Below, piece by piece: positions 54,886-63,728 of a DNA stretch of 64,000 nucleotides; position 1 is the stretch's first letter, and every line of letters begins with the position of its first letter. The stretch is taken from assembly GCA_032139905.1 (NCBI GenBank), contig JAQJDB010000007.1:558001-622000 (forward strand), given 5' to 3'. A program made the position numbers and the translations under genes. The DNA is from Nitrospira sp. MA-1. Lineage in GTDB: Bacteria > Nitrospirota > Nitrospiria > Nitrospirales > UBA8639. A model generated the notes under the pieces. The model did no database searches. It saw nothing but the letters and a program-made list of their open reading frames with translations, and was not told the origin of the DNA.

Positions 54886-55569
54886 ATGGGCAATGTGACT
54901 GACAGAAAGGGGATCTTCAGGCTACTTGGATTGGCCGTAACCATAAGTTTGGTGTTTGCCACCAGTCTAGGAGCCAGTCCGTCTGTTCAGCAGATATCTC
55001 ATTTAATCATTCCAATCCTTGGGACATCTGTCAACAAACAATTCAGGCCGGTAGGCATGGTAAGCCAAGTGGTAATTGATGTGTATGAACGCCAGGATCG
55101 CAACGGCCTTCAAATCCAATTCCATACCGAACCAGGAAAATTTTCCTTGTTTGCTCGTCAGTCGATTCATGCAGCCATCACCCGGGCGCTGGCCGCCGCC
55201 AATCTACCGTCTGATTCCTGGACTGTCCTCTTGAAATTTCCCTATTCCGGTCAGACGATCTATGGGGAGAGTCTTTCGGCCATGGTGGGTCTGAGTGTGG
55301 TATCCATGATCAAAGGAGATCATCTCCTTGAGGGTCGAGCCCTTACTGGAACGATCACGGAAGGAGGATTCATCGGAGCCGTTGGGGGACTTCAACTCAA
55401 GATTTTAGCTGCTTACAATAACCACTTTCAGCGTGTATTGGTTCCCAGCGAGTATGATGTACGCGATGGAGACTGGCGTACCCCTTTTCTGATGCATGTC
55501 TCTCCTGTGGGGACGGTCGATGAAGCGTACTTTGGCCTGACCGGCCACCATTTGGCGACCCTTCCGTAA
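54886..55569 (+). CDS. Secreted Lon-type (S16) proteolytic domain protein
   Basis: A 227-residue protein with an N-terminal signal peptide (hydrophobic residues 11-30). The rest matches the proteolytic domain of Lon without the AAA+ part: YGESLSAMVGLSVVSMIKGD gives the catalytic Ser (about 131), and GTITEGGFIGAVGGLQLK gives the catalytic Lys (about 172), the Ser/Lys dyad of family S16. Export of a bare Lon protease domain is unusual. It has its own promoter region and no obvious partner. Confidence 0.75.
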   Translation: MGNVTDRKGIFRLLGLAVTISLVFATSLGASPSVQQISHLIIPILGTSVNKQFRPVGMVSQVVIDVYERQDRNGLQIQFHTEPGKFSLFARQSIHAAITRALAAANLPSDSWTVLLKFPYSGQTIYGESLSAMVGLSVVSMIKGDHLLEGRALTGTITEGGFIGAVGGLQLKILAAYNNHFQRVLVPSEYDVRDGDWRTPFLMHVSPVGTVDEAYFGLTGHHLATLP

Positions 55570-55660
55570 GGCCTGCCTTTCAGTCTTCTCGCAGTTGCTC
55601 CGGCATAATGGTTGATTATGGTTTCCTGCCCGGTTTCTCTATCGTAATTCCCGGTGTGAT

Positions 55661-56986
55661 TTATGGCATCGTTATAGGTAGATCTTCTTTCGTCAACGTT
55701 AAAAAATGTGTGGCGCAGGAGATGCAGGGATCATAACTGCGAATCAGTTGTTCGCATTTCATCGCCGTTTCCTGATCGTTGAGATGGAGAATGTCTGGTA
55801 ACAGTTTTCGAAGATCGTCCTCCATGCGCCGCTGATTTTGGGAGGTCGGTGGCACGATCTTGGCGATGCGAATGGTTCCATCAGCATTGACCTCATAGCG
55901 ATGATACAGCAGTCCTCTTGGGGCTTCGGTGGCGGCCATACCAATTCCTGCCCGGAGTATCACCGGAACGGCTGAAGCACCTGGCTGTTCATACTGGTCA
56001 ATGAGGCGAAGGGCTTCGTCAAACGCATAGAACACTTCAACCGATCGTGCCACGATACCCATGGACGCGCGGTTGAACGGGAGAACTAATCCCGTGCTCT
56101 GTAAGACGTCTTTGGCCAACAACGAGAGCTGGTCCTGGTTGAGAGCGAGCCGGGCTAACGGCCCTGTGAGAAAAGATTGTCCATTCAATGTGCAGTGGAG
56201 GGCATTGGAATAGGGCACCTGTTCTTCATGAAAATGGTGTTCAAACTCCGATGCGGCCATGCGGTGTCCTCGATTGGTGACGACGTCGCCTTCATTCATC
56301 GGATATTCAGAAGGCCCCCGAAGGGCGAGGAAGGTATAGGCCTGTTCGGGATCTTGAAATTCAAACCCGCTCACCCATCGGAGGGTTTCCGCAGCGGCAT
56401 CTCTGGCCCACAGGAATTCGTCTTTCAGCGCATGCAGGGCACTCCTGGTCGGCACTTGAGAGAATCCGCCAATCTTTACCGAAACCGGATGCACCGATCG
56501 TCCCCCCAACAGCGTTAACAGATCATTGCCCGCCTTCTTCATTCGAAGCCCTCGCTTCACAAGTTCGGGATGTGAGCGAGCCATCTCAAGCCCGCTGTCG
56601 AATCCTAAGAAATCCGGACCCTGGAGCATATAAATGTGCAGAACATGACTTTCGATCCATTCCCCGCAATACAGGAGTCGACGTAAATCGCGAAGGCTTT
56701 GGGGCATTACCACATCGAAGATTTGTTCCATGGCATGGACCGCACTCATTTGATAAGCCACCGGACAGATGCCGCAAATACGGGCCACGATATCGGGCAC
56801 TTCGGTGACGTGACGTCCCTGGAGGAAGGCTTCAAAAAATCGTGGAGGTTCAAAAATCCGGAGTTGAACATCCCGGACCTGACCATCCTGGACGGTGATG
56901 TGAAGGGCCCCTTCCCCTTCTACCCTGGCCATCATGTCGATTTTAATGGTTCTGGATTTATCCGGGTTTGTTAGAGGATCGTTCAT
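55661..56986 (-). CDS. hydA: [NiFe] hydrogenase large subunit (group 3b-like, HydA)
   Basis: A 441-residue catalytic subunit. The N-terminal Ni ligands are in RICGICPVAYQMSAVHAMEQ and the C-terminal pair is in DPCISCATHF, followed by a short tail that a maturation protease would remove. Order and length fit the bidirectional NAD(P)-linked hydrogenase group 3b. AAGGT precedes ATG 56986. An IS110-family element separates it from the small-subunit gene, so its expression may be lowered. Confidence 0.92.
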   Translation of the reverse strand: MNDPLTNPDKSRTIKIDMMARVEGEGALHITVQDGQVRDVQLRIFEPPRFFEAFLQGRHVTEVPDIVARICGICPVAYQMSAVHAMEQIFDVVMPQSLRDLRRLLYCGEWIESHVLHIYMLQGPDFLGFDSGLEMARSHPELVKRGLRMKKAGNDLLTLLGGRSVHPVSVKIGGFSQVPTRSALHALKDEFLWARDAAAETLRWVSGFEFQDPEQAYTFLALRGPSEYPMNEGDVVTNRGHRMAASEFEHHFHEEQVPYSNALHCTLNGQSFLTGPLARLALNQDQLSLLAKDVLQSTGLVLPFNRASMGIVARSVEVFYAFDEALRLIDQYEQPGASAVPVILRAGIGMAATEAPRGLLYHRYEVNADGTIRIAKIVPPTSQNQRRMEDDLRKLLPDILHLNDQETAMKCEQLIRSYDPCISCATHFLTLTKEDLPITMP

Positions 56987-57086
56987 GTGTCTACCTTCGA
57001 TTTTTAATGAGAAAAATCAGGAAACATACTATCCTCCGGGAATGATGAAAAATAATCCATCCAGTCCCGTCCTGAGATTCTATGGT

Positions 57087-58040
57087 TTATGTCAAGCATT
57101 GTGTGATCCGCTCTGGATGAAATGTTGTACGGTAATGATGAATAGACCAAGCCGCACGGGCGATTTTGCGAGCGATAATGACCAAAGAGGCCGTCGTGCT
57201 CCAACCTTGAGTGCGGTAAGACTCGTAGATGGGTTTCCAGACTGTGGTTTTGATGGCCGACATCGCGGCGTTAAACAGCAAGCGGCGCAACTCGGCGGGG
57301 CCGCGTTTGGACAACCGTCGGCGCCCGGTTTTGTGTCCCGAGTCATTCGCCCGCGGATCCAAGCCAATGAAGGCGACGAACGCATCCGCCTTGCGGAACG
57401 GCACGCGCTCCAACGTATTGGTCAAGCTGATGCCCACCAAGGGCCCGACGCCCACAATGGTTTGCAACCGTTGTTGCGCCTCCTGATGGTGGGGCGAACA
57501 GGCCGCCAGCGCGGCCATGGTCGCATCAATCTTGGCGAGCAAGGCATCCATTTTGCCCATCACCGCCTTGAGTTCGTGGGCAAAGCCACTCAGATGGCGC
57601 ATCGTCTGCTTGAGCGTGCCTTTGAGGCGGACGATCGTGGCGCGCCGTCGAATGAGCCGATCGAGCTTGCGTTGGTTCGCCGTGGGGGGCGTGTAGGCCC
57701 GCAAGCGCGTGTGCTCTTGCGCGATGAGTCTGGCGATCAACTCCGCATCCACCCAGTCGGTTTTGGCGCGGGTGCCCATGGCCTTGGCATAGTGCCGAGT
57801 ATCCAAGGGATTAAGCAGGAAGACGGTATGACCGTAGGCCTGCGCGAGGTCCGCCAGCAATTCGTGATAGGCGCCGGTGGATTCCAAGCCAATGCGGCTG
57901 CCTGCCGGCAGCGATTTGAGCCAAGCCCGCAACGAGCCACGCTGATTGGGAACACTCTGGACCGGGAAGCATGACTCGGCGCAGGCAACCATGACGGCAT
58001 CTTTGGCCACATCCACGCCGACATTCAGACAGGTGTGCAT
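57087..58040 (-). CDS. IS110-family transposase
   Basis: 317 residues of the DEDD transposase class. VGVDVAKDAVMVAC gives the first Asp; ESTGAYHELLADLAQAYG and TRAKTDWVDAELIARLI give the others. The C-terminal transposase_20 part has VGPLVGISLTNTLERVPFRK and the Ser region GRRRLSKRGPAELRRLLF. ATG at 58040 is the family start; the frame is open to 58091. It looks intact and may be active. Confidence 0.93.
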   Translation of the reverse strand: MHTCLNVGVDVAKDAVMVACAESCFPVQSVPNQRGSLRAWLKSLPAGSRIGLESTGAYHELLADLAQAYGHTVFLLNPLDTRHYAKAMGTRAKTDWVDAELIARLIAQEHTRLRAYTPPTANQRKLDRLIRRRATIVRLKGTLKQTMRHLSGFAHELKAVMGKMDALLAKIDATMAALAACSPHHQEAQQRLQTIVGVGPLVGISLTNTLERVPFRKADAFVAFIGLDPRANDSGHKTGRRRLSKRGPAELRRLLFNAAMSAIKTTVWKPIYESYRTQGWSTTASLVIIARKIARAAWSIHHYRTTFHPERITQCLT

Positions 58041-58375
58041 GATGGTACCCTCCAAAAAGTACGTGAACGATGCTGGGGTGGCACACACCAACGTGAGCTT
58101 GCGGGTAAATCGGCGGTCAGGGTCCCTGCCGCGAGATTCCTCATCGACGTTTGTGGTGTGGGTGGGAGAGTTCTCAGGAAGTCTGTCCGCCGTGCGGCAG
58201 ATGCTAGCCGATGTCCCTCCACCCCGGCTCCTCGTAGCTTCTCAAGAATGCGCTGCAAAACACCATACAAGCGAACCGAAGGAATGGCCGCACGCAGTGA
58301 GGAGGACGAGGCGCACTCACCAGTACGTCGAGTCCTACGAACAAGGAGAACGCCGCTGGTGGCCCGTTTCAACAT
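58041..58375 (-). ncRNA. Candidate bridge RNA region of the IS110 element
   Basis: The 335 bases upstream of the transposase start hold no gene but several hairpins, for example CAGGG with CCCTG and CCGC with GCGG. IS110-group elements encode a bridge RNA in this upstream end that specifies target and donor DNA. Position and length fit; the exact loops cannot be set by eye. Confidence 0.45.
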
Positions 58376-58378
58376 TCC

Positions 58379-59245
58379 CTATCGGGTTTCCCATGCATCG
58401 CTTTCCTGCCGGAAAGGCTGAACCGATCCGTTGATTCCTCGAAATCGGCGAACTATTTCCACGGGAATGAGTTGGAGATGTTCATGGAATTGGTTGGCAA
58501 GGGATCGGGTATTTGGGGGCACTCCGGGAATCACTGAATCTTGCTCGGCCGGGCCAAAACATCCATAACATTCCCGACCCATAGCGGGGCAGATGGCCCC
58601 GCATCCGGTACGTGTCACCGGTCCAAGACAGGGTAGTCCCTTCGCAACCAGGACGCAGACATGGCCCTGGCGTTTACAGTCCAGACAGACACTATGTGTG
58701 GGAATGCTGGGTGTGACGCCTCTCAGTAAATCGGTGAGGACTCGAAGGAGTTGTTGCTTATCGATAGGGCATCCCCACAATTCATAGTCCACCTTGACGT
58801 GTTCGGAGATAGGAGTCGAGGTGCTGAGGCTGTGGATGTATTCGGGGTTGGGGTACACGGCTTGCTTGAAGGCCTCCACATCACCCCAGTTCCGAAGAGC
58901 CTGAATGCCGCCGGAGGTTGCACAGGCGCCAATGGTGATCAAGGTCGTTGTCTGCTGACGGAGATCGAGCACTCGAGAAAGATCTTCAGGGCAGGTAATG
59001 GAGCCTTCCACAAAGGTAATATCATACGGGCCAGGCTGCATCTTGCTGGAGGCTTCAGGGAAATAGGCAATGTCGAGGGCCTCTCCCAAAGCCAGTAGAT
59101 CGTCCTCCATATTCAGGATGCTTAACTGGCATCCGTCACAAGAGGCAAATTTCACCACCGCAATCCGTGGGCGAGGCCTGGTTGAAAAATTCTGAGTGGC
59201 GGCGGTTGTTTCCTTCATGGTAATTGCCAGCTTCTCCTTACTCAA
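58379..59245 (-). CDS. hydD: [NiFe] hydrogenase small subunit (HydD-like)
   Basis: A 288-residue small subunit carrying the iron-sulfur clusters. The proximal cluster motif KFASCDGCQLSILNMED is intact, with FVEGSITCPED, TIGACATSGG and YELWGCPIDK following; further cysteines (CLDCKRQGHVCVLVAKG, CGAICPAMGRECYGCFG) give the other ligands. The start is TTG at 59245 or ATG at 59218. It lies between the diaphorase gene and the inserted IS110 element. Confidence 0.92.
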   Translation of the reverse strand: MSKEKLAITMKETTAATQNFSTRPRPRIAVVKFASCDGCQLSILNMEDDLLALGEALDIAYFPEASSKMQPGPYDITFVEGSITCPEDLSRVLDLRQQTTTLITIGACATSGGIQALRNWGDVEAFKQAVYPNPEYIHSLSTSTPISEHVKVDYELWGCPIDKQQLLRVLTDLLRGVTPSIPTHSVCLDCKRQGHVCVLVAKGLPCLGPVTRTGCGAICPAMGRECYGCFGPAEQDSVIPGVPPNTRSLANQFHEHLQLIPVEIVRRFRGINGSVQPFRQESDAWETR

Positions 59246-59353
59246 AATGTTCCCTTTGAATAAGGAGCTAGGGGAATATTTTCATTTTCCAGGTCATTTG
59301 TGTCGTCTTGTATCGGGAACCAAATTTTTACGGATCATTCCTTCATGCTCTGT

Positions 59354-60190
59354 TTACACACCCACTTTCCCAAAAAACGGCACCACCCGGTCCAAGCGCA
59401 TCACGGGCCCGTCCTTGCACAGGAAAAACGGCCCGAGCTGACAATGCCCGCAAAGTCCGATGCCGCATTCCATATGCCGTTCCAACGACACATACATGGC
59501 GTCGGGGCGAAGACCTTGATGAGTTAAGGTATTACAGGCAATTCGCATCATGATTTCCGGTCCGCACATCATGACCAGCGTATTGTCCGGGTCCAACCGT
59601 AGTTGGTCAAACAATTCGGTCACCACACCCACATGGCTATGCCAGGTCTTGCCGGGTTCATCGCTGGTCAATAGGACCTGTGTGCGGGGTTGGTGGCGCC
59701 AGGCATCGAAGCGTTCCCGGTAGAGCAAGTCGTGTGGGGTTTTCACCCCGTGGAGAATGGTCATGGTGCCGTACTCCTCTCGCCTGCGGAACATATATTC
59801 AATGGCGCCCACCACCGGGGCGCAACCCAACCCCCCGGTGACGATGAGCACATCCTTTCCTTGCGCTTCCTTCATGGGCCATCCAATTCCAAAGGGCCCA
59901 CGAACGCCCACGCTCTCACCTATTTGCATCACGCCCAGTACCTGCGTGATCCGTCCCACCACACGAATGGTGTGATCCAGAAATTCCGGCTCGCCAGGGT
60001 CCGACACAATTGAAATGGCCACCTCGCCCACACCAAACACATAGAGCATGTTGAACTGCCCCGCCTCAAACCGGAACAACTCCCGATGAGTAGGGTCGGT
60101 GAGTTGCAGGCGAAACGTCACGATATCCGTGGACTCCTGTTTCTTGTCCACGATGACAGCCGGATGGATAAGGTAGGGGTTGTGTGTCAT
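59354..60190 (-). CDS. hydG: Hydrogenase diaphorase subunit, FAD/NAD(P) and [2Fe-2S] (HydG-like)
   Basis: A 278-residue ferredoxin-NADP reductase-type protein. The FAD domain has FEAGQFNMLYVFG and RGPFGIGWPM; the nucleotide domain has VTGGLGCAPVVGAIEYMF and MMCGPEIMM; the C-terminal [2Fe-2S] motif is MECGIGLCGHCQLG plus CKDG. It passes electrons between the hydrogenase and NAD(P)H. It is the first hyd gene visible on this strand. A beta-subunit gene (hydB) normally precedes it and is not present. Confidence 0.9.
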   Translation of the reverse strand: MTHNPYLIHPAVIVDKKQESTDIVTFRLQLTDPTHRELFRFEAGQFNMLYVFGVGEVAISIVSDPGEPEFLDHTIRVVGRITQVLGVMQIGESVGVRGPFGIGWPMKEAQGKDVLIVTGGLGCAPVVGAIEYMFRRREEYGTMTILHGVKTPHDLLYRERFDAWRHQPRTQVLLTSDEPGKTWHSHVGVVTELFDQLRLDPDNTLVMMCGPEIMMRIACNTLTHQGLRPDAMYVSLERHMECGIGLCGHCQLGPFFLCKDGPVMRLDRVVPFFGKVGV

Positions 60191-60410
60191 AGCTGACTTT
60201 AGCCCTCTTGAATAACCCTTTGAAAAAGGAGAACTAAGGGGGATTTATCTGGTCTGGGTTTTTGTCATTTTAGGCCGTGTCATTCCCGGCATCTTTTATC
60301 GGGAACCTATCCCCCTTCCGTCATGCCCGAGGTTTGTAATCGGGCATCTATCTTGTTTTCGTTTCGGATGGATCCCCGCTAACTACCTGCGGGGATGACA
60401 GAAGTATTTG
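60191..60410. other. Intergenic region with repeats
   Basis: About 220 bases upstream of the hydG-like gene. It holds three units of the 32-base palindromic repeat (see the repeat entry) and must contain the hyd promoter near 60200. No hydB gene is present. Confidence 0.45.
60279..60399. repeat. Three 32-base palindromic repeats
   Basis: Units at 60279-60310, 60320-60351 and, inverted, 60368-60399. Each begins GTCAT, carries CCCG and CGGG arms about ten bases apart, and ends in A-(A/T)-C-x-AT-like sequence. Together with the two units at 41370-41446 there are five copies in the window, all exactly 32 bases. Confidence 0.85.
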
Positions 60411-60725
60411 CTATTCCAGATATCGTTCATCGGGAATCTCATTCAAAGAATGGCTTATCTTAACAAAATAAATTTCTCTGATCTTCCCTGGTGTTGCATA
60501 TCTTTCAATAAACTCAAAATTCGGTGTAGCCTTTTTCCTCAAAAATATGATGATTGGAGATTCTATTGTTGCTAAAGCAAATTCAAAGCCAATGGGGAGG
60601 TCAATGTGATGGCAAAAGGCAAAGGTTTCCCGATCAATTGAGCTGATTGCACCCTTGTCCTTGGTGGGCATCTCCTTGCTGAGTTTGACTTCATGACGGA
60701 TTGAACAACGAATGTTTACGTTCAA
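60411..60725 (-). CDS. Hypothetical protein in an A+T-rich segment
   Basis: 104 residues with no recognised motif, basic at the N-terminus and a short hydrophobic stretch (GFEFALATIESPIIIFL). It lies upstream of the hyd operon on the same strand, but the DNA is A+T-rich and the ribosome binding site is unclear. It could be a real accessory gene or a chance frame. Confidence 0.35.
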   Translation of the reverse strand: MNVNIRCSIRHEVKLSKEMPTKDKGAISSIDRETFAFCHHIDLPIGFEFALATIESPIIIFLRKKATPNFEFIERYATPGKIREIYFVKISHSLNEIPDERYLE

Positions 60726-60884
60726 TCGATTCTATCTATAATAACCCAAAAAAATCCTACACTGGAATTTGGCTTTCAAGGCATTACGTATCATGGTGGC
60801 TTGCTCTTCATATCCTAAATTCATACACTGCCAGCGTTGATGGAAGAAATGTAAAAAATCAATTTTGAACGCCAAGGGGTGCGC

Positions 60885-61907
60885 ATGGACCTGACTGGGA
60901 AAACACTCTGGCAAGTTGGAGCTGGCGATACTGATCGATCCTATGGGGACATCTGCATTAAGTATGACGTGATGCTTGCAGGTCCCGGTGAGCTTGGAGA
61001 ATACGAGAAGGCATGCTATGCGCACCTTGGCCACATCAGAAGATTCTGTCGAGAAGCCCTCAGTGGTGACATCGTTCTCCTCCGGCTCGGAACTGGAGAC
61101 ATTCTTGCTGTTGGTGAGATTGTTGATGATAAAGCGGAATGGCTTAAAGCTTTTGCTGACGTGGATGGTTGGGACTTGCAGCACGTCCGGCGCGTGAGGT
61201 GGTTCCCAAACACCAAAAGGGTCTTTCCACCAAGAACACTAGGTGGTCAGGTCAGGACATTTGCTGCAGTGAATGTCGAGGCGGTCAGGACCTGGGTTGA
61301 AAGTCTTGCCATTGCAGAGCATGATCGCAATCGTGCTCTTGCCCATGTTCCAGCCGCCGGGACTGAACTTGACCCGGTCGAACTGGCCCGACGTCTATTT
61401 ATCGAGGGACTGCCCAGTGAACATGTGGACAAGCTTTTGGCGACTTTCTCATCGCTCCAGCGAGTCGCCTCTTGGTATTGGAACGAGACAAAGCGGCCTG
61501 AGGGCAGACCTTCGGAGCAGGAAACAGTCTGCTATCTGGTTGTCCCCTTCCTTCTATCACTTGGCTGGTCTCAGCAAACAGCAGCTGTCCAGTGGAACTA
61601 TGTCGATGTCGCACTTTTCAATGGTATGCCATCAACTGAATCGACTCTTACATGCGTGGTCGAGGCAAAACTTCTCGGTAAATCCGTTTTCTCCCCTCTT
61701 GGGCAAGCCCTGGAATATGCACTTCGTCCTGGCCGCGAGCGGTGCAATCGGCTCATCGTGACGGATGGCATTAGGTACGCACTTCATCGTAGAGAAGGTG
61801 ACAAGTTTGCCTTAAAGGCATACCTCAACATTCTCAACGTACGTGATGGTTATCCGGTATTGGGCTGCGGCGGTGCCGTCGATGCGGTGCTTGGAATGGC
61901 GCGATAA
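60885..61907 (+). CDS. PUA/EVE-like plus PD-(D/E)XK nuclease, restriction-like
   Basis: A 340-residue protein with two apparent parts. Residues 1-115 (WQVGAGDTDRSYGD and SGDIVLLRLGTGDILAVGEI) resemble PUA/EVE-type folds that read modified bases. Residues 185-330 resemble a nuclease core: WNYVDVALF (Asp about 241), TLTCVVEAK (Glu 260, Lys 262) and CNRLIVTDGIRYALHRREG. This combination fits a modification-dependent restriction enzyme. ATG at 60885 follows AAGGGG; GTG at 60879 is an alternative. A membrane protein gene follows. Fold calls are by eye. Confidence 0.6.
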   Translation: MDLTGKTLWQVGAGDTDRSYGDICIKYDVMLAGPGELGEYEKACYAHLGHIRRFCREALSGDIVLLRLGTGDILAVGEIVDDKAEWLKAFADVDGWDLQHVRRVRWFPNTKRVFPPRTLGGQVRTFAAVNVEAVRTWVESLAIAEHDRNRALAHVPAAGTELDPVELARRLFIEGLPSEHVDKLLATFSSLQRVASWYWNETKRPEGRPSEQETVCYLVVPFLLSLGWSQQTAAVQWNYVDVALFNGMPSTESTLTCVVEAKLLGKSVFSPLGQALEYALRPGRERCNRLIVTDGIRYALHRREGDKFALKAYLNILNVRDGYPVLGCGGAVDAVLGMAR

Positions 61908-62103
61908 TTCGATTGTCTAAAAGGCAGGTAGTGGATGGCCCTCCGCGTCAGCCCCTGATGCCAAGCATTAACCTACTGAGAAGCGTCTACGATGCCCCAG
62001 CAAAAGTAGCCGTCCAAAGTCAACCTGGCAGGAGTCTGGAGAGCAAACAACGACGGAAACAATAAAAGATAAATATATTTTTCGTTCTTGGGAAGGTGCA
62101 ATA
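61908..62103. other. Gap between the nuclease and membrane protein genes
   Basis: 196 bases. It shows no clear terminator, so the two genes may be co-transcribed. No other element is seen. Confidence 0.35.
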
Positions 62104-63252
62104 ATGCTTGGTGAGTGGTTGTCTGATGTGAACGTATCTCTCAGCTTGTCGATTCTGATTGCAATCTTGTCTTCCCCTTTAATCCGCCTTCTTCAATGGT
62201 TGGAGAAATTCGAGGACAAACTTAAGAAATCTGAATTCACACTTGCTGGGATGCGCATGGCATTCTACAAGAAGATGCTCTTTTACCCCATCATGATAGT
62301 GTCGGGTTGGGCGTTTTTGGCCTACTTTTTTCTGCCTTTCGCCGTGTTCGCCACATGGGCGGAAGGTACATTCCAACGCGAAGTCACCTCTGATGACACG
62401 AACTTAAAATTCAAAGGTATGGTCATTTTTGCCTGTTGGCTTGTGGTGTTCGCTAAGGTTGGATGGTTTCTGCTTAATGATTTTTTCGCTAAAAATCCGA
62501 ACCGGGTACCCTCTACGGAGTATTATCAGTCCCCCACGAAAACAAAAATAGATGTTGAGGGAGAATACCCAAGTTATGAGAAAGATGAATTATGGAAATT
62601 CAAAATTAAGGATCTATTTCCACATACTGATAATTTATCTAGATATGTCCTCATGGTACTAACAGCTAATGAAGATCTTTCAAATTTTGAGCGATTGAAA
62701 TATTTATTGGAGAGTAAAAGCGCATCGTTAGGAAATGATGAAATTACACTGACTAAACAGGAAAGGAGTCAATTTTTTCTGTATAGGCTAAGGCTCGGAT
62801 TCTTGCACAATGTTTGGAATGAGATCTTTGAGAAGGGACAAAATACTTCATCGTTTGCGGTTGCTATATCAGAACTTGATAGTGAGGTCTCGCAATCCTA
62901 TGAAGAATTTCGCCGGACAATTTTTTCTTGTCGAAGGACCAAGGGAATCTTGGAAAAAATTCGGAACGAATCCTCCTTCCATTACGACCAGAAGAAATTC
63001 AATGAAGCTCTTGAAATTGGGGCAGAAAACCCAGGAGAAATTATTGTAGAAGAGGTAGATGCCCATTTTATTGTTGCCTACCACGTGCTCGATCTGGTTC
63101 AGACTGGACGCCTGTCTCCTGCGGAAATCGCAAAGGTTAGGGAGGAGATAGAATTAATTCAAAACAAATTCCATGCATTTGTGGCTGTGCTATTCCCTGC
63201 CTACCTTAGGAAGCGTTCATTAATGGGCAAGGTTGAGGTCACAAGAAGTTGA
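62104..63252 (+). CDS. Membrane protein of unknown function, defence-island neighbour
   Basis: A 382-residue protein. Three hydrophobic segments are near the N-terminus (SLSILIAILSSPLIRLL, FYPIMIVSGWAFLAYFFLPF and GMVIFACWLVVFAKVGWFLL), followed by a soluble, charged C-terminal half of about 250 residues. It is not a family I recognise. It is A+T-rich, unlike core genes. Its place after the nuclease gene suggests a two-gene system; the membrane part could be an effector. Confidence 0.6.
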   Translation: MLGEWLSDVNVSLSLSILIAILSSPLIRLLQWLEKFEDKLKKSEFTLAGMRMAFYKKMLFYPIMIVSGWAFLAYFFLPFAVFATWAEGTFQREVTSDDTNLKFKGMVIFACWLVVFAKVGWFLLNDFFAKNPNRVPSTEYYQSPTKTKIDVEGEYPSYEKDELWKFKIKDLFPHTDNLSRYVLMVLTANEDLSNFERLKYLLESKSASLGNDEITLTKQERSQFFLYRLRLGFLHNVWNEIFEKGQNTSSFAVAISELDSEVSQSYEEFRRTIFSCRRTKGILEKIRNESSFHYDQKKFNEALEIGAENPGEIIVEEVDAHFIVAYHVLDLVQTGRLSPAEIAKVREEIELIQNKFHAFVAVLFPAYLRKRSLMGKVEVTRS

Positions 63253-63728
63253 AAGTAAAGTGGGAATTCTCTCTGTAGCGGCTTCTTTTATTTAAAAACT
63301 TCGAGTTCCAAATGAGCAAACTCGTTAGGGCATACTCAACTTGGTAAGTAGGCTTGGTTTGACATCATAAGCAAAAAAATACCCGTCGTTCTGACCAGCG
63401 TTGAAAAATATCCGAACTTGAATCGAGGGACAGGGTTGTGGTTGGGTGAGGCGATTCATTTCGTCAAAAAGTCGAAGGGTCGCGCCATGAAGTGGATTTT
63501 GTCAAGCCCCAAAGGGAGACTTTGGAGGCAAGAAAATAGCCTGTCCCTTTCTATTAAACGGAAAACGTGATCCGTATCAAGCTGTGATCACCAGTGGTTG
63601 CTCACTCTCCTCCTTCGCGACCACTCCGCGCAGTCGCCATCAATCGGGCATTGTAGCCACATGTTAGCATGATCCCGGCCAACGTCTGTGACTTGTTGGC
63701 TTCATACGTATTGGGGTATTCTTCGGTC
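63253..63728. other. Intergenic region
   Basis: About 476 bases between the membrane protein gene and the antitoxin gene. Nothing recognisable on either strand; no tRNA or attachment-site signature is seen. Confidence 0.4.

Larger units (their letters stand above)
57010..58375 (-). mobile_element. IS110-family insertion sequence inside the hydrogenase operon
   Basis: An element of about 1.35 kb lies in what should be a short gap between the small- and large-subunit genes. It contains one IS110-type transposase gene and a non-coding segment of about 335 bases upstream of it. IS110 elements have no obvious terminal inverted repeats, so the exact ends cannot be set by eye. Its G+C and codon use differ from the hydrogenase genes. 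Confidence 0.8.

Noticed and set aside
60732-61184. A 150-residue minus-strand frame
   Set aside because: It overlaps the better-supported nuclease gene, which has a plausible fold and a ribosome binding site.
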